64,000 nt of DNA. Source: Acetobacteraceae bacterium (GTDB lineage Bacteria; Pseudomonadota; Alphaproteobacteria; Acetobacterales; Acetobacteraceae). The translations under genes and the position numbers were made by a program. Positions 56,801-64,000 of the stretch are shown here, piece after piece; within the stretch, counting starts at the first letter, position 1; every line of letters begins with the position of its first letter. The stretch covers positions 1 through 64,000 of the forward strand of contig JASHOF010000044.1 in NCBI GenBank assembly GCA_030041255.1, read 5' to 3'. Below the pieces are notes generated by a model. The model had not been told where the DNA came from and ran no database searches. It was given only the letters and a program-made list of their open reading frames with translations.

Positions 56801-58684
56801 GTGGTCGGGGTCGGCGACATGTCGGGAGACGTGTTCGGCAACGGCATGCTGCTGTCGCGCACGCTCAGGCTGATCGCCGCCTTCGACCACCGCGACATTT
56901 TCATCGACCCCGATCCCGACCCGGCCACCGCCTGGACCGAGCGCCGCCGCCTGTTCGATCTGCCGCGCTCGAGCTGGGCCGATTACAACCCGGTGCTGAT
57001 CTCGAAGGGCGGCGGCGTCTTCTCGCGCAGCCTCAAATCGATCCCGCTCGGCCCCGAGGCTGAAGCCGTCCTCGGTCTCAGGCGCAGCGCCGCGAGCCCC
57101 GTTGACGTGATGAGCGCCATCCTCAGGGCAGCGGTCGATCTGATCTGGTTCGGCGGCATCGGCACGTATATTCGTGCCGGCAGCGAGACGGATGCCGAGG
57201 TCGGCGACCGCGCCAATGACCCGATCCGCATCGCAGCCAGCGAACTCCACGCCAAGGTGATCGGCGAAGGGGCCAATCTCGGCGTCACCCAGCGCGGGCG
57301 GATCGAGGCTGCGCAGCATGGAGTCCGTCTCGACACCGACGCCATCGACAATTCCGCCGGTGTCAACACCTCCGATGTCGAGGTCAACATCAAGATCGCG
57401 CTGGCCGTCCCGCTCTCCGACGGGCGGCTGAACGAAGCGTCGCGCCATGCGCTGCTCGCCGAGATGACCGGGGACGTGGCGGCGCTGGTGTTGCGCAACA
57501 ATGATCTGCAGTCGCTCGCGCTCTCGCTCGCCGATCCCACGCATGTGGAAGATGCCGGCCTGGGCGAAAGGCTGATGCAGATGCTCGAGCAGGAGGGGCG
57601 GCTCGACCGCGCCGTCGAGTTCCTGCCCGATACGGCCACTCTCGCCGAGCGTTACCGGCGCGGCGACGGATTGACCCGCCCTGAAGTGGCGGTGTTGCTT
57701 GCCTATGCCAAGCTCGCGCTGCACGACCACGTGCTCGAAAGCGCGGTCCCCGACGATCCCTATCTCGCGCGCGAACTCAGGCGCTACTTCCCGGAGCGGC
57801 TCGGGGAGCGTTTCCCGGATGCCATCGCTTCACATCGCCTGCGCCGCGAGATCATCGCAACCGGGCTTGCCAATGCGATCGTCAACCGCGGTGGGCCGGC
57901 GATCGTGCCGAGGCTCGTGGATGAAACCGGGGCAGACGCACCGACCATCGCCGCTTCCTATGCGGCGACGCGCGACTGTTTCGGCACCACCGCGCTGAAC
58001 GCCGCGATCGACTCGCTCGATGGCCGGGTGCCGGATGCACTCCAGTTGGCGCTCTACCGGGCGCTCCAGGACCTGCTGCTCGACCGCATGGCCTGGTTCA
58101 TCCGCAATGTCGCCCTGACCGCGGGAGAGCTCGATCAGATCGTGGCGCGTTTTCAGAGCGGCATCACCGAGGTCGCCCAGGCGCTCGAGGTCGTGCTGCC
58201 GAAAGCGGCTGCCGAGGCACAAAAGGCGCGGGCGGCGGAACTTTCGGCTGCCGGCGTGCCCGCGGACCTGGCGCGGCGGCTCTCCTCGCTCACCGACCTC
58301 GCGGCAGCCTCCGACATCGTGCTGGTGGCAGGCCGCACCGGCCGCCCCGCCGCCGACATCGCCGTCATCCATTTCGCGATCGAGGAATTGTTCCACCTTC
58401 GGACCATCATCGGTGCCGCGCGCGGCATGGTCATCGCCGATCATTTCGACCGCCTCGCCCGCAATCGCGCGATCGACGCCATCGCGGATTCGCATCGGCG
58501 CCTGACCAGGGAGGCGGTGGCGGCAAACGGCCCCGGAGCGACCGGCATCGAAGCCTGGGCGACGCGGCGCGCCGGACCACTCACGCGCATCCGCGGGGCG
58601 ATCGGCGGCATCGTCTCCGGCGGTCTCTCGCTTTCCAGGCTGATGGTGGTCGCGGGCCTCTTGGCCGATCTCAGGGAGGAGTGA
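53876..58684 (+). CDS. gdhB: NAD-specific glutamate dehydrogenase, 180 kDa type
   Basis: A 1602-aa enzyme that oxidises glutamate to 2-oxoglutarate. The N-terminal third (ACT-like regulation domains, VVNDNMPFLLDSTLGELAAQ) precedes the catalytic core with RVARGGIRWSDRPQDFRTEI (glutamate-binding), VPVGAKGGFVPKRLP (catalytic Lys), VAADKGTASFSDTANALA, GGSNGYDHKRMGITARGAWE and the Rossmann part VVGVGDMSGDVFGNGMLLSR. ATG at 53876 follows GGGGGAGACACCC. Full length for the family. It feeds 2-oxoglutarate into the TCA steps encoded at 35-41 kb. Confidence 0.96.
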   Translation: MAADDSDHSSKVPSAVPVTTSAEFAEMLFRRSAREDLARYLSADLEDLAADALRHLALPRTSGPDLRLSDHEFVIDGRADEITVLEVVNDNMPFLLDSTLGELAAQGLEPQLVAHPILAVERGRDGSLTRLEGDAGAVSQPGFQRESLIHIHLSRIDDPAARASLTRGLGRTYADVALAVEDWAGMWARIDEVIRAYRTSPPPLAEDELAEAVAFLRWLRNDNFVFLGVREYRLPDGDAAHDPVPGSGLGLLRDPAVRVLRRSRELVVMTPEIRAFLARPQALIIAKAAVTSRVHRRAYLDYVGIKLFSPAGRLEGELRLVGLFTASAYTSTTGAVPYLRHKIAKVVARANFDPASYAGRGLSAVLENYPRDELFQIDEDTLYRFAMAIMNLSERPRIRALIRPDEFGRFISILVFLPKERYDTEVRRRVGAWLAEVYRGRVSAAYPAYPEGPLARTHYIIGRDEGETPRITQAALEAGIAAIARTWPDALREALAAAKGGARARALARRYANGFSAAYREAFPAERAVADIEILERLSPDCSRAVRLDRVRGAPPARANLSLFSLAAALPLSERVPILENLGFRVLDERTYRIDVEGHAGAAPIWLHDMEIDRASGAAIDLAAIERKVEAALLALLRGEAESDGYNRLVLEAGLEWRDASLMRGFGRYLQQIRAPYPQDYLAATLARHQAITARLVALFYARFDPSLGEADRGERQGTIRADIEAALAEVASLDDDRILRRFTNLIESAVRTNYFQHGADLAPREAIACKFDCRRLEALPEPRPLFEIFVTSPRVEALHLRMGRVARGGIRWSDRPQDFRTEILSLCKAQQVKNAVIVPVGAKGGFVPKRLPAPADRQAWLDEGTASYRVFIDALLQLTDNIGPGGVIPPPETVRHDPDDPYLVVAADKGTASFSDTANALAIARNYWLGDAFASGGSNGYDHKRMGITARGAWESVKRHFRALDIDIERHPVTVVGVGDMSGDVFGNGMLLSRTLRLIAAFDHRDIFIDPDPDPATAWTERRRLFDLPRSSWADYNPVLISKGGGVFSRSLKSIPLGPEAEAVLGLRRSAASPVDVMSAILRAAVDLIWFGGIGTYIRAGSETDAEVGDRANDPIRIAASELHAKVIGEGANLGVTQRGRIEAAQHGVRLDTDAIDNSAGVNTSDVEVNIKIALAVPLSDGRLNEASRHALLAEMTGDVAALVLRNNDLQSLALSLADPTHVEDAGLGERLMQMLEQEGRLDRAVEFLPDTATLAERYRRGDGLTRPEVAVLLAYAKLALHDHVLESAVPDDPYLARELRRYFPERLGERFPDAIASHRLRREIIATGLANAIVNRGGPAIVPRLVDETGADAPTIAASYAATRDCFGTTALNAAIDSLDGRVPDALQLALYRALQDLLLDRMAWFIRNVALTAGELDQIVARFQSGITEVAQALEVVLPKAAAEAQKARAAELSAAGVPADLARRLSSLTDLAAASDIVLVAGRTGRPAADIAVIHFAIEELFHLRTIIGAARGMVIADHFDRLARNRAIDAIADSHRRLTREAVAANGPGATGIEAWATRRAGPLTRIRGAIGGIVSGGLSLSRLMVVAGLLADLREE

Positions 58685-58780
58685 CAGACCGCTCATTCGG
58701 CTGGCAATGTGCGGCGCCGGTTCTCGCCCGCGTTGCCGGCGGCCGGCCCTCTTCTGCAACGAAGCAGCAAAGGTTGCCCG

Positions 58781-59731
58781 ATGTACGAGGATCCCCGCTT
58801 CGATCCGGAAATGCGGGCGGCACAGCTCGCGCAGGACGAGGCCGCTTCCCGCTATCCGCCGATCCAGCTCACGTTTCCCCTCGAGCCGCAGCGGGCCATC
58901 AACGACGCGCTCGTTCTTCTCTCTGCCGCCGGCGGCCCCAGCATGGCCGATATCGAGGATCGCTGGATCGCCGGCCGTGGCAGGCGGATTTTCTGCCGCC
59001 ACTATCGCCACCGAATCGACTGCACGCTCCCGGCGCTCGTCTATTTCCATGGCGGCGGCTGGGTCTGGTCCTCGGTCGATACGCACGACCGGGTGGCACG
59101 GGAACTCGCCCAGGCGAGCGGGCTGGCCGTGGTCAGCGTCGATTACGCGCTCTCGCCCGAAGCGTCATTCCCGCAGGCGCTCGAAGAATGCGCGGCGGTG
59201 GTCGAGAAGCTTGCCTGCTGCGGCGGCGAATGGGGGATCGATCCGGCCCGCCTCCTGCTCGGCGGCGATTCCGCAGGTGGCAACCTCGCGCTCGCCAGCG
59301 CACTCCTGCTGCGCACCCGGCAGGGGCCGCTCGCGCGCGGCATTCTCGCCGTCTATCCCGTCTGCGATTCGGATCTCACGACGCCAAGCTATCGCGAGTT
59401 CGCCGAAGGCTACGTGCTCACGGCAGAGAAGATGCGCTTCTACTGGAGCGTCTATGCGCCCCGTCCCGCCGATCGCCTGCACCCGCTGGCCGCCCCGCTG
59501 CGCGCGGAACTCGCGGGCCTCCCTCCCGTGCTCGTGCAGCTCGCCGAGCTCGACGTGCTGCGCTCGGAAGGCGAAATGCTGGTCGCGAAGCTACAGGCGG
59601 CGGGCGTTCCCGTGACGCTCGAAATCTACCCGGGCCTGATCCATGGCTTTCTCAGGGCGACCGCGCACGTCTCGCGCGCCCGCGAGGCCGTGGCCAGGGC
59701 GGGAGCCTGGCTCGGCGCGCAGGCCGGCTGA
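58781..59731 (+). CDS. Alpha/beta hydrolase of the hormone-sensitive-lipase (GDXG) family
   Basis: A 316-aa carboxylesterase. Oxyanion-hole motif FHGGGWVWSS, nucleophile elbow GGDSAGGNLALA, acid Asp in LAELDVLRSEGEML, and catalytic His in LIHGFLRA. The N-terminal cap (EDPRFDPEMRAAQLAQDEAA) is short. ATG at 58781 follows AAAGG. Substrate probably a short-chain ester; the family cannot tell which. It is downstream of gdhB on the same strand but probably separate. Confidence 0.92.
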   Translation: MYEDPRFDPEMRAAQLAQDEAASRYPPIQLTFPLEPQRAINDALVLLSAAGGPSMADIEDRWIAGRGRRIFCRHYRHRIDCTLPALVYFHGGGWVWSSVDTHDRVARELAQASGLAVVSVDYALSPEASFPQALEECAAVVEKLACCGGEWGIDPARLLLGGDSAGGNLALASALLLRTRQGPLARGILAVYPVCDSDLTTPSYREFAEGYVLTAEKMRFYWSVYAPRPADRLHPLAAPLRAELAGLPPVLVQLAELDVLRSEGEMLVAKLQAAGVPVTLEIYPGLIHGFLRATAHVSRAREAVARAGAWLGAQAG

Positions 59732-59751
59732 ACCGGCGCGACCCGCTTTCT

Positions 59752-59781
59752 TTCGTCTGACTGAGCGGTTTCACGTGCTCC
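59752..59781. repeat. Dispersed 30-nt repeat, copy 2
   Basis: TTCGTCTGACTGAGCGG through GTGCTCC matches 30803-30832 at 26 of 30 positions. It is joined directly to the motA fragment that begins at 59781. Confidence 0.7.
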
Positions 59782-59845
59782 TGGATCGCCGTTTCCAACT
59801 CCTGAAAGCTCGGCATGTGCTGGTTCGGCGCCATCTTGCGCCCGG
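59781..59845 (-). pseudogene. Duplicated 65-nt fragment of the 3' end of motA
   Basis: 63 of 65 bases are identical to 62597-62661 in the same orientation. On the minus strand it encodes GRKMAPNQHMPSFQELETA, the C terminus of MotA. It is followed by the dispersed 30-nt repeat instead of the motA end. A short frame with ATG at 59882 and a fair ribosome site (GAGGAAAGG) reads through it, so a chimeric peptide could be made, but nothing suggests function. Confidence 0.85.
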
Positions 59846-59982
59846 GCGCGACAATCCCCGCCGGCGTGACATCCTTCCTCATGGCGTTGCCTTTCCTCTT
59901 GCATTCGACACTCCGAGCCCACAGGCTCGATGCAGGCAACGCGGTCTTGCTAAACTCGGCTCGGTTGTCGGAGAGATGGACG

Positions 59983-61419
59983 ATGGGACCTCTGCATCGG
60001 CGGACAGTCTCTACAGGGCTGTTGGCATCGGTCCTGCAGGCGACGGGAGCAGGCACGGCTCTCTGCGGAGAGACGGCTCAGCGCAATCAACGCCAGGCAA
60101 CCGACACGGCCCGGGAAATCGCCAAGGACGCTTATATTTATGGCTTTCCACTGGTTGACAGCTATCGCATCCAGTATTCCTACTTCGTCGATTCCCGAAA
60201 CCCGGAGTACAAGGGCCGCTGGAACGAAATACACAATACGGCACGCGTGTTCACTCCAGCGGACACTGCTATCCAGACGCCCAATTCCGACACGCCGTAT
60301 TCGTTCGTCGGCGCCGATCTCCGGGCGGAGCCACTCGTGTTCACGGTCCCGGCCGTCGAGAAGGGACGATACTATTCCCTGCAATTCATCGACATGTATA
60401 CGTTCGACTTTGCATATGTCGGCAGCCGATCCACAGGCGACGGCGACGGCCGTTTCCTGCTCGCCGGCCCCGACTGGAAGGGGGAGACGCCCGGCGGGAT
60501 AAAGTCCGTCATCCGTTGCGAGACCCGGTTCGCCTTCGTGCTCTATCGGACTCAGCTCTTCAATCCGGGCGATATCGACAACGTCAAGACGATTCAGGGC
60601 GGCTACAAGGTGCAGCCGCTCTCGCAATTTCTCGGCCAAACGGCGCCGCCTCCGACGCCCCCATCCATCGCCTTCATCAGGCCGCCTTCGGCCCGCGAGG
60701 AGCGCACCTCGCTCGCATTCTTTCAGGTGTTGAACTTCGTACTGCAATTCTGCCCGACAGTCCCGTCTGAACGGGCCATTCGAGCGCGCTTTGCGAGAAT
60801 AGGCATCGGCCCCGGCCGAACCTTCCAACCCGATACGTTGCCGTCCACCACGAAGGCGTCAATTCAGGCCGGCATGGCTGACGCCTGGCACACATTCGAG
60901 AACTACAAAGAGACCGAGCTGGACACCGGGAAAGTATCGAGCGCGGATGCGTTCGGCACGCGTGCGTTCCTGGATGGCCGCTACCTCGACCGCATGGCGG
61001 GTGCGGTGCTCGGCATCTACGGAAACGCGAAGGAAGAGGCCCTTTATCCGGCCTATTTTGTCGATTCTGCGGGGCAGAATCTGGATGGCTCCAACCGTTA
61101 TACACTGCATTTCGCACCGGACGGCCTGCCGCCGGTCAATGCGTTCTGGTCGTTGACGCTCTACACGCTGCCAGCAAGCCCGCTCTACGCCAATCCGCTC
61201 AATCGATACCTCATCAACTCACCGATGCTGCCTGGTCTCAAGCGCGATGCCGATCAGGGCATCACCCTCACCGTGCAACACGAGAGTCCGGGCGCCGCCA
61301 GGGAGGCGAACTGGCTGCCGGCACCGAAGGGACCGTTCTTCATCGTGCTGCGTCTCTACTGGCCCAAGCCGACGGCTCTCGACGGAGCATGGAAGGCGCC
61401 GCCGTTGATCAAGAGGTGA
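59983..61419 (+). CDS. Exported DUF1254/DUF1214 protein, long form
   Basis: A 478-aa secreted protein. Signal peptide GPLHRRTVSTGLLASVLQAT, then DUF1254 (AYIYGFPLVDSYRIQYSYFV, TPNSDTPYSFVGADLRAEPL, GRYYSLQFIDMYTFDFAYVG) and C-terminal DUF1214 (LPPVNAFWSLTLYTLPASPL, YANPLNRYLINS). No enzymatic activity is established for the family. ATG at 59983 has GAGAG upstream. Base composition is a little lower in GC than gdhB. The paired shorter paralogue follows 33 nt later. Confidence 0.88.
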   Translation: MGPLHRRTVSTGLLASVLQATGAGTALCGETAQRNQRQATDTAREIAKDAYIYGFPLVDSYRIQYSYFVDSRNPEYKGRWNEIHNTARVFTPADTAIQTPNSDTPYSFVGADLRAEPLVFTVPAVEKGRYYSLQFIDMYTFDFAYVGSRSTGDGDGRFLLAGPDWKGETPGGIKSVIRCETRFAFVLYRTQLFNPGDIDNVKTIQGGYKVQPLSQFLGQTAPPPTPPSIAFIRPPSAREERTSLAFFQVLNFVLQFCPTVPSERAIRARFARIGIGPGRTFQPDTLPSTTKASIQAGMADAWHTFENYKETELDTGKVSSADAFGTRAFLDGRYLDRMAGAVLGIYGNAKEEALYPAYFVDSAGQNLDGSNRYTLHFAPDGLPPVNAFWSLTLYTLPASPLYANPLNRYLINSPMLPGLKRDADQGITLTVQHESPGAAREANWLPAPKGPFFIVLRLYWPKPTALDGAWKAPPLIKR

Positions 61420-61452
61420 GGTGGGACCGGAGTAAGCGACGAGGAGAACGGC

Positions 61453-62481
61453 ATGCGCGCCATATCGGCGATTCCACTGCTGGTGGTCTTGATTTGCGGG
61501 CCTGTAGGGCAAGCACGGGCTCAAGCGAAGAACTCGATCCCGGTGACACCCGACAACTTCGTGCGTGCCGAGACCGACCTCTATTTCGGCAACGTCGTCA
61601 AGGACGGAGGTTTTGGCGCGTTCGTGCACCGTCGCGAGCCGGCGGCGATCGACAACCAGACCGTGATTCGCCTGAACCGTGACACGCTCTATTCGGCGGC
61701 AGTGTTCGATCTTGGTGCCGGGTTCGTCACGATCACGCTTCCTCATGCGCGCAAGCGCTTCATATCGATGCAGGTGATCAACGAGGACGAGTACACGCCG
61801 GAAGTCGTTTATGGACCGGGCAGCTACACCCTGACCGAGGCACAAGTCGGCACACGCTATGTGCTGGCTGCCGTGCGTATTCTGGTTGACCCGGGGGACC
61901 CGAAAGACATTGCAGAGGTCCATGCGCTCCAGGACGCGATCAAGGTCAGCCAGAGCGCGCCGGGGCAGTTCGAGGTGCCGCCATGGGACCAGGCAAGCCA
62001 GAAGAAGGTGCGGAGCGCGCTGTTGGCGCTGGCGGCGACGTTACCTGATGCAAACCGCATGTTCGGGACCAAGGCCGAGGTCGATCCCGTGCGGCACCTG
62101 ATCGGCGCCGCCTCGGCCTGGGGCGGGAATCCCGAACAGGATGCCATCTATCTGAACGTCACGCCGCCGAAAAACGACGGCTCGACCATCTACCGACTGA
62201 AGGTCGGGGAAGTGCCGGTGGCCGGGTTCTGGTCGATCAGCGTTTACAACGCACAAGGGTATTTCCAGGCCAATCCCCTCAATGCCTACTCGCTCAATAG
62301 CATCACGGCGAAGCGGGACGCGGGCGGCACCGTCTCGGTCCAGTTCGGCGGGTGCGACGGCAAGGTGCCGAATTGCCTGCCGATCATGCCGGGATGGAAC
62401 TACATGGTGCGGCTCTACCGCCCCGGTCCGGAAATCCTGGACGGCAAGTGGACCTTCCCCCATGCGCAGCCAGCCGGATAG
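61453..62481 (+). CDS. Exported DUF1254/DUF1214 protein, short form
   Basis: A 342-aa secreted protein. Signal peptide RAISAIPLLVVLICGPVGQA, then DUF1254 (VIRLNRDTLYSAAVFDLGAG, MQVINEDEYTPEVVYGPG) and DUF1214 (PVAGFWSISVYNAQGYFQAN, PLNAYSLNS). ATG at 61453 has AGGAG upstream. It shares the fold and the FWS/NPLN motifs with the long form but is clearly diverged, so the pair is not a recent tandem copy. Confidence 0.9.
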   Translation: MRAISAIPLLVVLICGPVGQARAQAKNSIPVTPDNFVRAETDLYFGNVVKDGGFGAFVHRREPAAIDNQTVIRLNRDTLYSAAVFDLGAGFVTITLPHARKRFISMQVINEDEYTPEVVYGPGSYTLTEAQVGTRYVLAAVRILVDPGDPKDIAEVHALQDAIKVSQSAPGQFEVPPWDQASQKKVRSALLALAATLPDANRMFGTKAEVDPVRHLIGAASAWGGNPEQDAIYLNVTPPKNDGSTIYRLKVGEVPVAGFWSISVYNAQGYFQANPLNAYSLNSITAKRDAGGTVSVQFGGCDGKVPNCLPIMPGWNYMVRLYRPGPEILDGKWTFPHAQPAG

Positions 62482-62534
62482 AATCAGATTGCGGTCTCAA
62501 GATCAGTCTGTGCGACGTCATCGCCCTTAGACCG

Positions 62535-62577
62535 GTGTCGGGTTGACTGTGCAGCCCGACACGGGCGATCGCGGGCT
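62535..62577. repeat. Palindrome at the 3' end of motA, relative of the AGCCCGCGATC family
   Basis: GTGTCGGG (62535-62542) and CCCGACAC (62555-62562) form a stem, followed by GGGCGATCGCGGGCT (62563-62577), identical to 48243-48257. The last bases overlap the motA stop codon. It lies between the convergent DUF1254 and motA genes. Confidence 0.65.
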
Positions 62578-63445
62578 ACGCTTCGATCTGCAGCGTCTGG
62601 ATCGCCGTTTCCAGCTCCTGGAAGCTCGGCATGTGCTGGTTCGGCGCCATCTTGCGCCCGGTCTCGACGCTGACCTGCGGCGCGTTGCCGTGCAGGTGCG
62701 CGACCAGCACCGCGCGGATCACCTCGAAATACTTGGCTTCTTCCTCGGCCACGGATTGCAGGCGCCCGGCGAATGGCGCCGCCACCCCGTAGGCCAAAAG
62801 CACGCCGAGAAAGGTTCCGGTCAGCGCCTCGCCGATCATCCGCCCGAGCACGATCGGCGGCTCGGCGATATGCGCCATGGTCTGGATCACGCCGAGCACG
62901 GCGGCGACGATACCGAAGGCCGGCAGCGCATCCGCCACCACCTGCAGCGCGTGCGCGGCGTGCAGTTCCTCCTGCAGCGTCTTCTTGAGCTCGCGCGCCA
63001 TCACATCCTCGATCTGATAGGGGTCATCGGCGTTCATGCCGATCATCCTGAGATAGTCGCAAATCATTCCTGTTGCGTGATGGTTGCCCAGGATCTTCGG
63101 AAACCGGCGGAATGCCGCGCTCTCCTCCGGCCGCTCGATATGCGCCTCCAGCGCCATCGTGCCCTTGGTGTTGGCAAGCCGCGCGAAGAAGAAAAGCAGG
63201 CTCAGGAGATCGACGTAATCCCCCTTCCTGAACAGCCCGCCGCGCAGCACCTTGGCAAAGCCGCCGAGCGTGTGCTTCACCGCGTGCATGCTGTTGGCGA
63301 TGACGAAGGTGGCGACCGCCGCCCCGCCGATGGTCGCGAACTCGAACGGCAGCGCTTCCATCACCGGGCCGATGCTGCCGCCCTCGGCGATGTAGGTTCC
63401 GAAGACGCAGATCAAGAGGAAACCGAGGCCGCCGAGCGCGAGCAC
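62576..63445 (-). CDS. motA: Flagellar motor stator protein MotA
   Basis: A 289-aa stator subunit of the proton-driven flagellar motor. Four membrane segments: near residues 2-17 (LGGLGFLLICVFGTYI), 35-52 (EFATIGGAAVATFVIANS), 168-190 (DALPAFGIVAAVLGVIQTMA) and 200-222 (GEALTGTFLGVLLAYGVAAP). The cytoplasmic loop with charged residues (FARLANTKGTMALEAHIERP) contacts FliG. The Pro of helix 3 (DALPAFG) is present. The C terminus MAPNQHMPSFQELETAI is the part duplicated at 59781. It is preceded by motB. Confidence 0.92.
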   Translation of the reverse strand: MLALGGLGFLLICVFGTYIAEGGSIGPVMEALPFEFATIGGAAVATFVIANSMHAVKHTLGGFAKVLRGGLFRKGDYVDLLSLLFFFARLANTKGTMALEAHIERPEESAAFRRFPKILGNHHATGMICDYLRMIGMNADDPYQIEDVMARELKKTLQEELHAAHALQVVADALPAFGIVAAVLGVIQTMAHIAEPPIVLGRMIGEALTGTFLGVLLAYGVAAPFAGRLQSVAEEEAKYFEVIRAVLVAHLHGNAPQVSVETGRKMAPNQHMPSFQELETAIQTLQIEA

Positions 63446-63454
63446 GCTTGCCTG

Positions 63455-64000
63455 CTACGGGGTGGCGGACGCCGTGGTGGCCGGCGGGGGCGCTCCCGCG
63501 ACGCGCTCGACAAGGATGGCGACGCGGCGGTTCTGCGCGGCGAGCGGCTCGGCCGGCAGCAGGAGATCGTGATCGGCGTGCCCGCTCACGCGCACGACCC
63601 GCTCTTCGGGCAATTCGCTCGCCACCAGGAGGCTGCGCGCGGTATTCGCCCGCTCGGTCGAAAGCTCCCAGTTGCTCATTCCGTTTCCGTGATAGGGCGC
63701 GGCGTCGGTGTAGCCGGAGATGGCGATCGGGCCGCTGAGACGGGCGAGGATGGGCGCCAGCCGGGCGATGAACGCTTGCGCCGGCGGTGCCAGCGCGGCC
63801 GAGCCCAAGGCAAACATCGGCCGCTGCCCATCCAGGATCTGGATGCGCAGTCCCTCCGGGGTGATGTCGATGGCAACCTGCCGGGCGAGCCCGGCGAGTT
63901 GCCGGTCTCCCTCGAGCGCAGCGCGAATCTGCTGCGCGGCATGCGCGAAGGCCCTCTGTTCGAGCGCGGCGGCATCGGCGTGATGAGCGCCGCCTCCCGC
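63455..64000 (-). CDS. motB: Flagellar motor protein MotB (5' part outside window)
   Basis: The C-terminal peptidoglycan-binding OmpA-like domain of MotB: ARQVAIDITPEGLRIQILDG, MFALGSAALAPPAQAFIARL, ISGYTDAAPYHGNGMSNWEL, STERANTARSLLVASELPEE, VVRVSGHADHDLLLPAEPLA, AQNRRVAILVER. The frame is open to the window edge without the N-terminal membrane anchor and Asp proton site, which must lie beyond 64000. The Ala/Pro-rich tail after residue VERVAG is short. It precedes motA by 9 nt in the same operon. Confidence 0.93.
   Translation of the reverse strand, partial: AGGGAHHADAAALEQRAFAHAAQQIRAALEGDRQLAGLARQVAIDITPEGLRIQILDGQRPMFALGSAALAPPAQAFIARLAPILARLSGPIAISGYTDAAPYHGNGMSNWELSTERANTARSLLVASELPEERVVRVSGHADHDLLLPAEPLAAQNRRVAILVERVAGAPPPATTASATP

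Noticed and set aside
53903-57730. 1275-codon open frame on the minus strand
   Set aside because: Antisense to gdhB with no family motif; produced by codon bias.
59720-59882. Small gene on the minus strand with a fair ribosome site (ATG at 59882)
   Set aside because: Its only recognisable part is the duplicated MotA tail, followed by a dispersed repeat and antisense of the carboxylesterase; most likely debris.

Overview
The window is high-GC DNA from an alphaproteobacterium, most likely of the Rhodospirillales/Acetobacteraceae side. The lineage rests on the open frame at the left edge, where a Pro/Ala linker precedes PDH E1-beta (the alphaproteobacterial lipoyl-E1-beta architecture), on the mdh-sucCD-sucAB-lpd order, on the 180 kDa NAD-glutamate dehydrogenase and on codon use. 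Genes are dense, many start at GTG or TTG, and starts often overlap the previous stop by 4 nt. No rRNA or CRISPR array is present; one tRNA (His) is.

Layout. 1-5.8 kb: pyruvate dehydrogenase operon (E1-beta, E2, a GNAT, E3), lipA and a COQ10-like gene. 5.9-7.5 kb: threonine aldolase and pncC. 8.1-16.4 kb: an organosulfonate locus with one binding protein, two permeases, two ATPases, a YeiH/TauZ-type exporter with a small partner gene, and an FMNH2-dependent alkanesulfonate monooxygenase. 16.4-17.8 kb: a scrapyard of ribD, ISAzo13-type transposase and nucleotidyltransferase remnants. 17.8-26.5 kb: ferritin-like protein, amidohydrolases, a PLP-enzyme pair, rdgB-rph and an aminotransferase. 26.5-30.6 kb: tRNA-His, a lower-GC FkbM methyltransferase, an aldose epimerase, a collapsed zinc ABC transporter and a 2OG oxygenase. 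30.9-42.6 kb: zapE, then the TCA operon mdh-sucC-sucD-sucA-sucB-lpd running into pdxA-pdxJ. 42.6-48.0 kb: a minus-strand operon that looks like an uncharacterised RiPP pathway. 48.3-53.0 kb: a partial type VI secretion set (tssJ, tagH, PAAR, DUF6931-like, vgrG). 53.1-58.7 kb: GNAT and gdhB. 58.8-64 kb: a carboxylesterase, two exported DUF1254/DUF1214 proteins, motA and the start-less part of motB.

Two things stand out. First, the 42.6-48.0 kb operon encodes an 83-residue peptide with a perfect five-fold C-x-x array (Cys 50, 53, 56, 59, 62), a glycosyltransferase ending in a PqqD/RRE-like winged helix, a second small peptide that shares the leader motif TM-x-V-x-G, a DUF692/MNIO iron enzyme, its partner protein and an HExxH enzyme. 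This combination fits a peptide-modification pathway whose product I cannot name. Second, the two ATPases of the sulfonate transporter have complementary defects: one has a degenerate signature motif with an intact H-loop His, the other an intact signature with Thr in place of the His. This is the hallmark of an asymmetric NBD heterodimer and is unusual for a Ssu/Tau-type importer.

Smaller genome-history signals: a 65-nt copy of the 3' end of motA lies on the far side of the two DUF1254 genes; at least three families of dispersed palindromic repeats sit in intergenic gaps; a zinc transporter has collapsed into an in-frame binding-protein/ATPase chimera.
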